Part shown: positions 15,621 to 25,288 of the stretch, in pieces
Layout: each line of letters starts with the position of its first letter
Numbering within the stretch: the stretch's first letter is position 1
Assembly (NCBI GenBank): GCA_018384375.1
Contig: JAHAYJ010000081.1
Span: 1-51,985, forward strand
From: Lachnospiraceae bacterium
GTDB lineage: Bacteria > Bacillota > Clostridia > Lachnospirales > Lachnospiraceae
Length of the DNA stretch: 51,985 bases
Direction of reading: 5' to 3'
Position numbers and translations under genes: made by a program
The notes under the pieces: model-generated
Databases searched by the model: none
What the model was told of the DNA's origin: nothing
The model's input: only the letters and a program-made list of their open reading frames with translations

Positions 15621-18549
15621 ACTCCATATTTCCTTTCTTTATTCCCATTTGCTGTATATACCCGATAAATGCTCTTGCTGCCTTATAAAGATCTCCTGCC
15701 TCCTGTCCGGGCTGTCTGTCAGCAGACTGCTTCACCGAAAAAGTGACCAGATCAAGACTTTCTCCGGTTGCAAAGTAAATATCTCCAACAGGAATTTCTT
15801 CTTTTTGCAGTTGTTCCTCCAAAAGGTCTTTTTCTTTCTTAAGTAATTCTGTTCCTTCTTTTGTACTGCAAACACAGAAGCCTGCAAGTCTTTGATCTTC
15901 CAGTTTAAATTCTGCTGCAATTTTGCCAAGGGACTGTGCCTCCAGAGTAATTGCAACCTTGCTTTCCTGTTGCCCATCATGAACGATTTTTAAATTGATG
16001 GAAGTCAGCGAACCATTAATATTCACAGGAATCTCATAATTTTCTTCCCGTGCCATATTGCTTAAGAAGGTCATCTGCTTGTACAAAGTACTCATTGCTC
16101 TTACGTCAAGTGCTGAATTTTCTTCTGAGGTATAGTACTCATCAAGCACATTTTGTATCTGTTCACAAAATGCTCCATAAGCATTCTGAACTTCTTCTTT
16201 TCCCTCTAAAGCTTTAACGATCTGCTCCCCGGCATCCTCCAGAGAGTCAAAAGAAGCTTCCCGATCCGTCAGCTTTTCTGCCTGCTGCCAGATTTCTCTC
16301 GGCTTTTTCATCATGGAAGCCGCCATCAAAAGATAATCTGCTGTGACAGGTTGATTATAGTTCAGAAGCTGCTGTAAAACCGGGTCTTCCGGACTCACTG
16401 CTGCTCTTATCTGCTCATTCACCATTCTGTCATATTCTCTGCCGGCTTCCTCCTCGCCAACCTCTTCCACAAAATCTCTGAGCTTGATGCCGCCAAAATT
16501 ATCATCTACAGTATAGTCCATTGCTTTATGCTTACTGCTTTTTACCATACTAAAAAGATTCTGAAGTGTATGCTCAGCTCCGGTCTGCCATACAGCTCCT
16601 ACCGAAGCATCATCAGCCTTTTCAATCTGACGAAGCAGCCTGTAAATCCCTATATAAGCACTTCTTTCTTCTTCAGAAATATCCTTTTTCTTTTCCAGCT
16701 TATAAAGGAACTTACTGTAGCTTTCCATTTCCTCTGCAGGACTTTCCTGCTGCCTTAAATATTCCTGCAGCTCTTCAAGAGGCATTACCAAAGGATTAAC
16801 GCCTTCTCTGATCATATTAAGGACTCTGGCCGGTTTCATTTCCTTCACAACACCGGTAAGAAGGTCATCCATTTTTCGGATTTCTTCGACATGTGTCTCG
16901 CTAATCTCAATGCTGTTATACCCAAGAATTCTCACAGCCCGTCTGTTTTCATCAGAAAGCTCTAAATCCAGATCCGTCAAAATATCATCTACATTCCGGA
17001 ATGCCTTTTTGATGGAATCTCCCATATCCTGTCTGGGAGCTGTCATCAATGTCTCATAGCTTATGCCTGCTTTTCGATAAGCCGCCGCTCTCTCTTCTCC
17101 TGCAACCGATACCTCTCGTAAAGTGCTGCTAACTGTAAGATCTGATAAAACTGCTGCCGGTGAAACCCGGATGCCCTTAAGTACATCCAATGTTTCCTGA
17201 TAAAGGGACATCTTTTGTCCAGCCTTCGCCTCATCAGTCTCTCCTGTCAATGACTTAGCCCAGTCAGTTTCTGCCTCCTTCAGTTTTTCTACCAGCTGCT
17301 GCAAAGGAGCTGTTTCTATCTGATAACCCTTTTTGAGAAGTCTTAAGTTGGCTTCCACGCTCATGGACAGTCTCACTTCCTCCAGGAGCCGTCTTCCTTG
17401 TATACTTTCCTTGACTTCTTCCTTTCCGGAGCTTGATTCTGTTTTTAAAAAGATATCCTGTGCTGCCAAAAGGTTTTTTAATGTTAACGGCAATTCTCTT
17501 GCAAAAATAATATCTACGGCTTCCTCCTGAATAGAAGAGGTCTGTTCCACTAAAGATATTGCCTTCTCATAATTGCTTTCTGTTTGGTTTAGGTCAGCTG
17601 CAGCTGGTTTTACTCCATCTGAAAGAGCAGAGACTGCTGCTTTTAAAAATTCCTGCTCAGAAACGGGGAACTGTATATTTCTAATATCCTTCATCAGCGA
17701 AAAGGTATCTGCATTCAGAGGAATTCCCTTTTCTACCAGCCAAAGAGCATCCTGCAGATTTTCTTCGCTTATCTCATAGCCTGCCTCCTCGATCAGCTTC
17801 TGCATCTGCGGAAGAAGCTTTTCAAAATCAACTGTTTCCGGCTTTTTTGCATAATAACCTGCCATTTCTCCGGCAGCATAATAGCCTTTTCCCTGTCTCA
17901 GTGCATCTGTCGCTGCAGAATATTTGGCTGTGTAAAAGTTTTCGGGAGAAGGTGAAAGCTCATTCTCTATCATATACTTTATACTGCCATCTGTTGGATA
18001 CTCTGCCTGTTCAAGAATACTCCAGGCCTCCATGACAGAAGAAACATTCTCCTGTGTAAGCGGCAGATCCTGCTCTGCAAACTGCTTCTCCAATTCTCTG
18101 GCAAAGGTTTCACTTCCCGTAATTTCTCTAAGCGTTTCGCTGCTCATGGTATCCGTATAACCGACTACCTGGCTGCCCCCCTTAACCAGCGCTGTTTTAA
18201 TATGGTCGACAATCGTCACAACTGTCTCAATATCCGTACTGCCCGGATGAAAGCCTTCCTCCTGAAGTCTGGCAAAGTCTTCATCTGACATACAATTAGA
18301 CATAACTGCCATGTAATTTCGCCGAGCAGTAATATCCTCCTGCCCCGCTTCCAGCATAACCTCTTCTGCGGTCTGTCCGTGACCTGTGTAAGCGCTGTTA
18401 TCCATAACTGTGCCAGAAATGTCTAATGCAAACCCGGACGCTCCAGTCCTAATAACGGTATCCGGGGTACGATATGAAGTTGTTCCTCTGTCTACATTTG
18501 TATGCGTTGAGACTTTATGATAATCTGTCCCTTCTGTTAAAATATTCAT
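15610..18549 (-). CDS. DUF6240 flagellar-associated protein with FliK-like C-terminus
   Basis: 979 aa from ATG 18549, preceded by GAGGATGGAAAG; an in-frame ATG at 18615 is less likely. The sequence is mostly helical, with degenerate repeats in which a phrase like 'G + I/Y ... T/L xx L' recurs about every 90 residues (residues 180-650). The last ~130 residues (SLTSINLKIVHDGQQ, LEAQSLGKIAAEFKL) resemble the FliK hook-length/export-gate domain. The similarity is by eye. It is first in the flagellin operon behind a sigma-28-type promoter, so it is probably exported or acts at the export gate late in assembly. Confidence 0.72.
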   Translation of the reverse strand: MNILTEGTDYHKVSTHTNVDRGTTSYRTPDTVIRTGASGFALDISGTVMDNSAYTGHGQTAEEVMLEAGQEDITARRNYMAVMSNCMSDEDFARLQEEGFHPGSTDIETVVTIVDHIKTALVKGGSQVVGYTDTMSSETLREITGSETFARELEKQFAEQDLPLTQENVSSVMEAWSILEQAEYPTDGSIKYMIENELSPSPENFYTAKYSAATDALRQGKGYYAAGEMAGYYAKKPETVDFEKLLPQMQKLIEEAGYEISEENLQDALWLVEKGIPLNADTFSLMKDIRNIQFPVSEQEFLKAAVSALSDGVKPAAADLNQTESNYEKAISLVEQTSSIQEEAVDIIFARELPLTLKNLLAAQDIFLKTESSSGKEEVKESIQGRRLLEEVRLSMSVEANLRLLKKGYQIETAPLQQLVEKLKEAETDWAKSLTGETDEAKAGQKMSLYQETLDVLKGIRVSPAAVLSDLTVSSTLREVSVAGEERAAAYRKAGISYETLMTAPRQDMGDSIKKAFRNVDDILTDLDLELSDENRRAVRILGYNSIEISETHVEEIRKMDDLLTGVVKEMKPARVLNMIREGVNPLVMPLEELQEYLRQQESPAEEMESYSKFLYKLEKKKDISEEERSAYIGIYRLLRQIEKADDASVGAVWQTGAEHTLQNLFSMVKSSKHKAMDYTVDDNFGGIKLRDFVEEVGEEEAGREYDRMVNEQIRAAVSPEDPVLQQLLNYNQPVTADYLLMAASMMKKPREIWQQAEKLTDREASFDSLEDAGEQIVKALEGKEEVQNAYGAFCEQIQNVLDEYYTSEENSALDVRAMSTLYKQMTFLSNMAREENYEIPVNINGSLTSINLKIVHDGQQESKVAITLEAQSLGKIAAEFKLEDQRLAGFCVCSTKEGTELLKKEKDLLEEQLQKEEIPVGDIYFATGESLDLVTFSVKQSADRQPGQEAGDLYKAARAFIGYIQQMGIKKGNMEYEN

Positions 18550-18589
18550 CTTTCCATCCTCATACATGTCGCAGACAATAAAAATTATG

Positions 18590-18620
18590 AAAGGGCGAAT
18601 GCCTTCTGCATTCACCCTTT
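18590..18620 (-). terminator. Terminator of glgB
   Basis: Inverted repeat AAAGGG-C-GAATGC / GCATTC-A-CCCTTT with a 5-nt loop, followed on the minus strand by TTTCATAATTTTTATT. It is ~35 nt past the glgB stop and lies where transcription from the flagellar promoter at 18621 begins. Confidence 0.7.
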
Positions 18621-18647
18621 ATTTCGGCATAACTATTCTTTTTCTTA
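18621..18647 (-). promoter_or_regulatory. Sigma-28 (FliA/SigD)-type flagellar promoter
   Basis: On the minus strand TAAG, a 15-nt spacer, GCCGAAAT, close to the flagellar consensus TAAA-N15-GCCGATAA. It lies between the glgB stop and the glgB terminator and would drive DUF6240-flagellin-fliS. Confidence 0.65.
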
Positions 18648-18654
18648 ACTCCTG

Positions 18655-20574
18655 TCAGAAAACAAATACTGCTGCTGCATAAGGTGGAAGATCCAGCACA
18701 ATATGATAGTCTCTGTAATCACAGGCTCCTTTCTTTGCTGTAATTTCCTTTGGTATAACCGCCCCTGTGCCTCCAAACCGTTCCTCTGTGCTGCTCAACA
18801 ATAATTTATATTTTTTCCTTTTGGGAACACCCAGCTTATAATTCTCCCACGTCATAGGGGTCATGTTAATAATAAACAAAAGATTATTCCTTCCATTTGA
18901 AGCCTTTCTGAAAAAGCTATAGGTACTTCTGGCTTTATCATCACAGTTAAGCCATTCAAAGCCTTCCCAGCTATTGTCAAACTCATAAAGGCACGGATAC
19001 TTGCGGTAAAGCTTCAGAAGTTCCTTAACATATTCATGAAGTCCCTTATTCAAATCCTCACCGAGGAGAAACCAGTCAAGCTCTCTCTCTTCGCTCCATT
19101 CTCTTTCCTGTCCGAAATCCTGCCCCATGAAGAGAAGCTTCTTTCCGGCATGGCCAAACATATAAGTATAGCCACAACGAAGATTCGCATATTTATCTAC
19201 CTTGTAGCCCGGCATCTTATTGACCATAGAGCATTTTAAATGTACTACCTCGTCATGAGACAACGGCAAAATATAATTCTCGCTCTCATTATAAGACATG
19301 GCAAAGGTCATAGCATAATGATTGTCCTTCCTGAAATAAGGATCCAGCTTCATATATTCACAGAAATCGTGCATCCAGCCCATATTCCACTTAAAGGAAA
19401 AGCCAAGCCCTTCATTCTCAACAGGTCCTGTCACTTTCGGCCATGCAGTAGATTCCTCCGCAATCGTTAAAAAGCCCGGATAAGAACCCAATACCACTGA
19501 ATTTAAGTGTTTAAAAAATTCAATTGCCTCCAGATTCTTATTTCCACCGTATTTGTTTGCTACCCACTGTCCATCCTGCTTGCCGTAATCCAAATACAGC
19601 ATGGAGGCTACAGCATCTACACGAATTCCGTCAATATGGTATTCCTTAATCCAGAAAAGAACATTGGCAATTAAAAAGTTTTTAACCTCCGTCTTTCCAT
19701 AGTTAAAAATTTTGGTTCCCCAATCGGGATGCTCTCCCTTTCTCGGATCAGGATCTTCAAAAATACATTGACCGTCAAATCTGCCCAAACCATGAGCATC
19801 TGTTGCGAAATGAGCCGGTACCCAGTCTAGTATGACGCCAATTTTATTTTTATGAAGCTTATTGATCAGATACATGAAATCCTGTGGATCTCCATATCTT
19901 GAGGTGGGTGCATAATAGCCGGTCACCTGATACCCCCAGGAACCATCATAAGGATATTCCGCAATTCCCATCAGCTCAATATGCGTATATTTCATTTCCT
20001 TTAAATACTCTACAACTCTGTCCGCGAACTCCCGGTAATTATAAAAGCCTTTCTCCTCCGGCTGGGGATGACGCATCCAGGAACCAATATGACACTCGTA
20101 GATTGCAAGAGGCTCCTTGTTATAATTCTTGCCGCTGCGTTCCTTCATCCACGCATCGTCAGACCATTTAAAACCGGAAATATCAGCGGTTTTCGAGGCG
20201 TTTCCCGGGCGCAACTCCGTACTGTTTGCAAATGGATCCGCCTTATACAGCTTTTCTCCCGAAGGTGTTGTAATGAGAAACTTATACAGCTCACCAACGG
20301 AAACTCCCGGAATAAATACCGTATGAATTCCACCCGGTCCCAGCTTTTTCATGGGATTTGCTGTTTCATTCCATCCATTAAAGGTTCCAATCACATGGAC
20401 ACTGGCTGCATTCGGTGCCCAGACACCAAAAAACATTCCTTTTTTCCCATTCTCCACAGAAGGATGTGCCCCAAGCTTTTTATAAATATCATAATGTGTG
20501 CCTTGGGCAAACAGATATTGGTCTGCCTCAGAGATAAAAATTCTGTTTTCTGCCTTCTTTTCCTTTAAATCCAT
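18655..20574 (-). CDS. glgB: 1,4-alpha-glucan branching enzyme (GH13)
   Basis: 639 aa. A CBM48-like N-terminal domain is followed by the GH13 barrel. The nucleophile Asp320 lies in DGIRVDAVASML, the acid/base Glu in AEESTAWP (373-374), and the transition-state Asp in LPLSHDEVVH. A C-terminal beta domain ends the protein. It makes alpha-1,6 branches in glycogen in the cytoplasm. No other glg gene is nearby. The TPR protein gene upstream ends 25 nt before its ATG, so the two form one transcription unit. Confidence 0.95.
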   Translation of the reverse strand: MDLKEKKAENRIFISEADQYLFAQGTHYDIYKKLGAHPSVENGKKGMFFGVWAPNAASVHVIGTFNGWNETANPMKKLGPGGIHTVFIPGVSVGELYKFLITTPSGEKLYKADPFANSTELRPGNASKTADISGFKWSDDAWMKERSGKNYNKEPLAIYECHIGSWMRHPQPEEKGFYNYREFADRVVEYLKEMKYTHIELMGIAEYPYDGSWGYQVTGYYAPTSRYGDPQDFMYLINKLHKNKIGVILDWVPAHFATDAHGLGRFDGQCIFEDPDPRKGEHPDWGTKIFNYGKTEVKNFLIANVLFWIKEYHIDGIRVDAVASMLYLDYGKQDGQWVANKYGGNKNLEAIEFFKHLNSVVLGSYPGFLTIAEESTAWPKVTGPVENEGLGFSFKWNMGWMHDFCEYMKLDPYFRKDNHYAMTFAMSYNESENYILPLSHDEVVHLKCSMVNKMPGYKVDKYANLRCGYTYMFGHAGKKLLFMGQDFGQEREWSEERELDWFLLGEDLNKGLHEYVKELLKLYRKYPCLYEFDNSWEGFEWLNCDDKARSTYSFFRKASNGRNNLLFIINMTPMTWENYKLGVPKRKKYKLLLSSTEERFGGTGAVIPKEITAKKGACDYRDYHIVLDLPPYAAAVFVF

Positions 20575-20598
20575 ATTGTAACGCCCCCGAATTTATTA

Positions 20599-23325
20599 TT
20601 AATAATGCATAAAATCTTTTTCTCTGAGAATAATCATATCCTCTTCATCATACCGCTTCCCAAGAAGTATATCAAAAAAGTGCTTGGGAGTCTTCTTATC
20701 TGCATAATAGATTGCCTCATCGATCAACTCTTCTATCTCTGCAAGTGTAACCTCGTGATCACTGGTCTGCATATCAGCTATTCTGGTATGGAGCGCCAGA
20801 ATACCTAATTCATCAATAGAATATTCTTGATCAAGTGCATATTTTTGAGCATATCTTACAAGAGTCTGATCGTCCAGTGCTTCTACATCGACACGCAAGT
20901 TAAATACCTCTGCCAATGCCGGATATTTTACAAGATATGCATTTATCTTTTCTTTCTTGTCTTCAAGAAGAACAATAATACCCTTTTCTTCCTGGTTCAG
21001 TTCCTTAAGGAGCTGGTCCACAGCAGCCTTCTTCATGGCACAGGCACCTTCAATAATCAGTGCTCCTCCGGAAAGCTTACCTAATGTAGCGCCAATATCT
21101 TTCTTGTTCATGGTAGCACCGGAAATCTTCGCTACCTTGCCGGAAAAATTGCTGTCAGAAAGCTGCACTTCCTTGACAAACAGCTTGGCAAGTGCAGTTG
21201 TTTCAGCACTTTCCTCTCCGGTGACGATTACATTTCCCGTATAGGATGCCATACTGATATTATCCAAAACGGTTACGATCTGTCTTCTGGTACGTTTATG
21301 GTGAATAAATGGAGCAAATTGCTCTTTTTCACTATCCGACATTTCTCTGACTTTGCTTTGATTTTCAACAGTCTTATCCTGTTCAGAATCTTCTTGCTTC
21401 TCTTTGCCGTTTGAGGACTCTGTTTTTAATTCCTCTTCCTGAACAGAATTGTCTGCTTCCTCCTCCTCATCCGAATTCTGCTCTTCTGAATTCTTATCTT
21501 CTGAATCCTTCTCCTCCAAATCAGCTTCCTGTTCCGCTTCAGAAACTTCTAAAATTTCATCTTCTTCCTGAATTTCCTCAAGTATTTCTACTTCATCTGC
21601 AGGTTCTGTTTCTATTTCTATTGTTTCCTCAGCCGGAGGAAGGTCTTTTTTCTCTTTCTCGGCGGCTTTTCTTTCAATATCAGCTACCTTTACCACCTTA
21701 GGTTTTTCCTGGTTCGCTTTCACCTTTTCTTCCTTAATGGCAGCAGTAACCATGGCCTTTTCCAATTCTTCCAGAAGACCTGTTTTCGTTGATTCATCAA
21801 AATCTGCAAAAAGAGCATCCGTCTGCTGACGAACACGCTTGCGAATTTCTTCCATTCGCCTACGTTCATTTTCCTGTTTTGTCTTCTCCCACTCAGCCAT
21901 AACATCTTCTATGCTAAGCTGACCTGTGATCTGCTTTTCTATCTTTTCCTGCTCAGGCATCACAAGTGAAATCTGCCCATCATATTCCTGAGAAAGAATA
22001 TGATCAAAACCGGAAGGTTTATGGAATGTTCGGATCACGCCGGTGTTGCTGACTGCCGGGTTAGGGCTTGCTGCTGAGATTACTGTCCTGGCAGATTCTT
22101 CCATCGGCGTCTTAATAGGTTCAAAGGGTGTCTTAACTCCGTTCTGTTCTACCAGTTCCGAAACTACATCCTGGATATTCACTTCCTCTGTATTACCAAA
22201 GAATACCTCCTCAGAAGCTTCTTCAGATACTTTATGTTCAACCCCCGGAACAATATCCTCATGCACTTTTTCACCAAGATCCTCTTCTGTGATAAGCTTC
22301 ATTTCATCTGTATCCTGCCTGAGGGCAACCTGCGGCTCTTCCGATACAGCCTCTGCTTCCTTAGCATCAGAAGCATGTTCCGGATCATCTAACCCCTTTA
22401 CAGGCTCATACACCTGTGTTTTTAAGGTCTCATTGGTTTCTTCAACCGGCATCTGCTGCGTCTTGTTTTTATCCAGGAATTCCTTCATACTCTCTGCAAG
22501 CTCTTTTTGAAGATTGATGGTATTATACTGGCTGACATCAACCGTCTTGACCTCAATATCCATATCCTTTCCGGGTAATTCCTGCGTGCTTCCGGTCAAT
22601 ATATTTTCCTGAAGGCTGAACTCATCCTCGTCTTCTTCCTCAGTTTCCTTGTCGGCTTCCTCTTGAATTGCCTGCTGGTCAACTGCATAGTCAGACGTAA
22701 CAAAACCACCGTTTTGTTTCATCAGCTCATACTGAATTTCCTGTTCCTGCGTCAAGGGCTCATGAAGCTTTTTCAGTTCCAGTGCTTTTAGTACATACCT
22801 ACCCTCTTTGAACATAAGGAATATTTCATTACATTGCTCTATGCATTGGGATTCCAATCCAACTCTGTGATAAAGATATGCAAGCTCATACAACCATTTC
22901 TCACGATACTCGTGTTTTTTAAGCTCCTCCAGAACCTCTATTCTTTCTTCCAGGCTTACTTCCTGTGCTTCATACAACTTATATAATAGGACATATCTTC
23001 CGCTATCATTTGGCGCCAGCTGTACAAACTCTTTATAATATTCAAGAGCCTGTACATATTCTCCCAGCTTAATGGAAAGCTCACAAAGAGAATAAACAAT
23101 CAGTCTTCCCCCTGAATGTCTGTCATAAGCCAAAAGCAGAATATCTCTGCTATCCTCATATCTTCTGTTAATTTTATACAAATCGCTGATGGTGCAAAGC
23201 ATCATGACACTCTTTACCCTGCGCCAATCAATTGTATCTGCTATCTTAGCAGCTTCTGCGTATTCTCCTTCTGCAATCAGAGATTTAATCTCATCTGCAC
23301 GTACTTTGTATTCGTATTTATCCAA
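20599..23325 (-). CDS. TPR-like protein with acidic linker and degenerate AAA+ domain
   Basis: 908 aa if started at TTG 23325 (GAGG eight bases upstream); GTG 23334 is the alternative but lies inside that ribosome site. Residues 1-210 look like tetratricopeptide helices (IVYSLCELSIKLGEYVQALE). Residues ~215-680 are acidic, Glu/Ser/Lys-rich and low complexity. The last ~220 residues resemble a SpoVK/CbbX-type AAA+ module: NVIVTGEESAETTALAKLF sits where the P-loop should be but lacks GKT, then GGALIIEG and IIVLLEDKKEKI. I do not recognise a named function. It probably acts as a scaffold, co-transcribed with glgB. Confidence 0.7.
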   Translation of the reverse strand: MDKYEYKVRADEIKSLIAEGEYAEAAKIADTIDWRRVKSVMMLCTISDLYKINRRYEDSRDILLLAYDRHSGGRLIVYSLCELSIKLGEYVQALEYYKEFVQLAPNDSGRYVLLYKLYEAQEVSLEERIEVLEELKKHEYREKWLYELAYLYHRVGLESQCIEQCNEIFLMFKEGRYVLKALELKKLHEPLTQEQEIQYELMKQNGGFVTSDYAVDQQAIQEEADKETEEEDEDEFSLQENILTGSTQELPGKDMDIEVKTVDVSQYNTINLQKELAESMKEFLDKNKTQQMPVEETNETLKTQVYEPVKGLDDPEHASDAKEAEAVSEEPQVALRQDTDEMKLITEEDLGEKVHEDIVPGVEHKVSEEASEEVFFGNTEEVNIQDVVSELVEQNGVKTPFEPIKTPMEESARTVISAASPNPAVSNTGVIRTFHKPSGFDHILSQEYDGQISLVMPEQEKIEKQITGQLSIEDVMAEWEKTKQENERRRMEEIRKRVRQQTDALFADFDESTKTGLLEELEKAMVTAAIKEEKVKANQEKPKVVKVADIERKAAEKEKKDLPPAEETIEIETEPADEVEILEEIQEEDEILEVSEAEQEADLEEKDSEDKNSEEQNSDEEEEADNSVQEEELKTESSNGKEKQEDSEQDKTVENQSKVREMSDSEKEQFAPFIHHKRTRRQIVTVLDNISMASYTGNVIVTGEESAETTALAKLFVKEVQLSDSNFSGKVAKISGATMNKKDIGATLGKLSGGALIIEGACAMKKAAVDQLLKELNQEEKGIIVLLEDKKEKINAYLVKYPALAEVFNLRVDVEALDDQTLVRYAQKYALDQEYSIDELGILALHTRIADMQTSDHEVTLAEIEELIDEAIYYADKKTPKHFFDILLGKRYDEEDMIILREKDFMHY

Positions 23326-23384
23326 GGTACTCACCTCATACTTATTTTCACTTCAAGGCATAAACAGCCTATTTTCATTTTCTA

Positions 23385-23413
23385 AGTTTACCATATGCCC
23401 CTTCGTATGTCAA
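23385..23413 (-). promoter_or_regulatory. Promoter of the TPR/AAA gene and glgB
   Basis: TTGACA, 17-nt spacer, TAAACT on the minus strand, about 55 nt upstream of the start. Confidence 0.6.
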
Positions 23414-23438
23414 AAAAATATGAGAAAAATCCGCAAGA

Positions 23439-23468
23439 TATGGATAGTACAAGCTCTTCCTATCCATA
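23439..23468 (-). terminator. Possible terminator after rsmA
   Basis: Nine-bp perfect inverted repeat (TATGGATAG / CTATCCATA, 12-nt loop) about 25 nt past the rsmA stop. The following T-tract begins only ~9 nt beyond the stem, so the terminator is imperfect. Confidence 0.4.
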
Positions 23469-23493
23469 GATATAGTAGTCATCTTTTCCAAAA

Positions 23494-24372
23494 TCAGAGC
23501 AGGTCACTGAGTCTTGCAAATTGTGCAAGAGTAAGAGCTTCTCCTCTGATCGTCTGACTAAGCCCCATTTGATCAAGTGCCATACTGACCTCCTGCCGGC
23601 TTACATGAATCATCATTCCATCCTTATCTGCATAAGAAAGCCCGTTTGCCAGTGCATTTACCAGTGTCTTCCTTCTCTGATTAAAGGCTGCACGGATAAT
23701 GGAAAACATCTTTCTCTCATCATCTGTCTTAACAGGCGGTTCTTCAAATCTGGTCAGACGAATAACAGCACTTCCCACATTTGGTCTCGGCATAAAGCAG
23801 GTCGGCGGCACATTCAGCATAATTTCCGGTCTCGCATAATACTGTACCGCAAGGCTTAATGCTCCATAGTCCTTCGTTCCCGGCCCCACTTGCATTCTGT
23901 CTGCCACTTCCTTCTGCACCATGATCGTGATACTGGAAAGCGGCACACGACTTTCAAACAATCCCATAATAATCGGTGTTGTAATATAATAAGGCAGATT
24001 AGCAACCACTTTGATCGGCTTGCCTTCGTTTCGCTCTTTCACAAGTCTGTTGAGATCTACCTTTAAAATATCCTCATTTACTATACTTACATTTTCATAT
24101 CCTTTTAAGGTTTCCTCAAGAATAGGAATCAGATTTTTGTCAATTTCAACCGCTATTACTTCCCTTGCATTTTCTGCAAGATACTGCGTCATTGTTCCAA
24201 TTCCCGGTCCGATCTCAACAACACAGTCCTCCCTCGTAATTTCAGCGGAATCAATGATTTTGTCCAGGATGTTTGCGTCGATCAAAAAATTCTGTCCATA
24301 TTTCTTTTGAAAATTGAAGCCATACTTCTGAATTACCTCTGCAGTAGCCGTAGGCGTCCCCAAATATGCCAT
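23494..24372 (-). CDS. rsmA: 16S rRNA dimethyladenosine transferase RsmA/KsgA
   Basis: 292 aa, normal length. The SAM-binding motif VVEIGPGIGTMTQYL and the catalytic NLPYYITTPI motif are intact, as is the C-terminal helical domain with FNQRRKTLVNAL. It dimethylates the two adjacent adenosines near the 3' end of 16S rRNA during late 30S maturation. GAGGAGAATATTT precedes the ATG. The order tatD then rsmA, 12 nt apart, is common in Firmicutes. Confidence 0.95.
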   Translation of the reverse strand: MAYLGTPTATAEVIQKYGFNFQKKYGQNFLIDANILDKIIDSAEITREDCVVEIGPGIGTMTQYLAENAREVIAVEIDKNLIPILEETLKGYENVSIVNEDILKVDLNRLVKERNEGKPIKVVANLPYYITTPIIMGLFESRVPLSSITIMVQKEVADRMQVGPGTKDYGALSLAVQYYARPEIMLNVPPTCFMPRPNVGSAVIRLTRFEEPPVKTDDERKMFSIIRAAFNQRRKTLVNALANGLSYADKDGMMIHVSRQEVSMALDQMGLSQTIRGEALTLAQFARLSDLL

Positions 24373-24384
24373 AAATATTCTCCT

Positions 24385-25164
24385 CTATTTCAAATGGTAA
24401 AAGTTCTTTGCATTATCGCTCGTAATACGAAGCACCTCTTCCTTAGTAATTCCCTTTAGCTTCGCAAGCTTCTCTGCCACAAAATCAATGTATCCGGACT
24501 GATTTCTTTTTCCCCGGTAAGGCTCCGGCGCCAGATAGGGGCAATCTGTTTCCAGCAGAATTTTCTCCATCGGAATTATTTCCACTGCTTCTACCAGTTT
24601 CCGGGCATTTTTAAATGTAAGTACACCGCCTATTCCAAAATAATACCCCATGGAAAGATATTCCCTTGCTATCTCCTTTGAATAAGAAAAACAATGAATC
24701 ACACCACCCGTCTTATCCTTGTCCCATTCCTTTAAAATCTCCAAGGTGTCCTCCGCCGCATCTCTGGAATGAATAATGACCGGAAGTTTCACTTCACTTG
24801 CCAACGCAAGTTGTCTGATAAACCATTTTTTTTGTATTTCACGATCCGGCTCCGGCCAATAATAATCAAGCCCAATCTCTCCAATTGCTACAATATCTTT
24901 TTGGACAGACGCCTTTTTAAGCCATAGCATGTCTTCTTCCTTCAGTTCTTCCGTTTCCGACGGATGAATACCGACAGCACCATATAAAAAGGGATAACGT
25001 TGTACAAGCTCTATTGTTTTTTTTGTGGAAGCTATACTTGCTCCGACATTTACAATAAACTCTACTCCCTGCTCCTTCATTTTCCAGAGCAATTCCTCCC
25101 TGTCCTCATCAAAAGCTTCATCATCATAATGCGCATGTGTATCAAAGATCATATTCTGCCCCAT
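24385..25164 (-). CDS. tatD: TatD family metal-dependent hydrolase
   Basis: 259 aa. The metal ligands of the amidohydrolase-type barrel are visible: DTHAHYDDEAF at the N-terminus, GEIGLDYYW, HSRDAAEDT, HCFSYS and ETDCPYLAP. TatD-type proteins are Mg-dependent 3'-5' nucleases or D-aminoacyl-tRNA-quality enzymes. A second ATG four codons downstream (25152) is also possible; both have G-rich sites. It starts the unit with rsmA. Confidence 0.92.
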   Translation of the reverse strand: MGQNMIFDTHAHYDDEAFDEDREELLWKMKEQGVEFIVNVGASIASTKKTIELVQRYPFLYGAVGIHPSETEELKEEDMLWLKKASVQKDIVAIGEIGLDYYWPEPDREIQKKWFIRQLALASEVKLPVIIHSRDAAEDTLEILKEWDKDKTGGVIHCFSYSKEIAREYLSMGYYFGIGGVLTFKNARKLVEAVEIIPMEKILLETDCPYLAPEPYRGKRNQSGYIDFVAEKLAKLKGITKEEVLRITSDNAKNFYHLK

Positions 25165-25218
25165 TCTTTTCCCTGATTACCTTCCGAAAAATTCGGATAA
25201 AATTTTTTAAAAAAATGC

Positions 25219-25247
25219 TTGCAAATCAAAGGACATTATACTATAAT
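25219..25247 (+). promoter_or_regulatory. Promoter of tRNA-Lys
   Basis: TTGCAA, 17-nt spacer, TATAAT on the plus strand. From the -10 box 23 nt are identical to the tRNA-Ser promoter at 356-378, including a TTGC-GTT-GCAA inverted repeat in the leader. Confidence 0.8.
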
Positions 25248-25288
25248 AACACTTGCGTTGCAAATGAAGCCTATATAAAATCGCAAAT

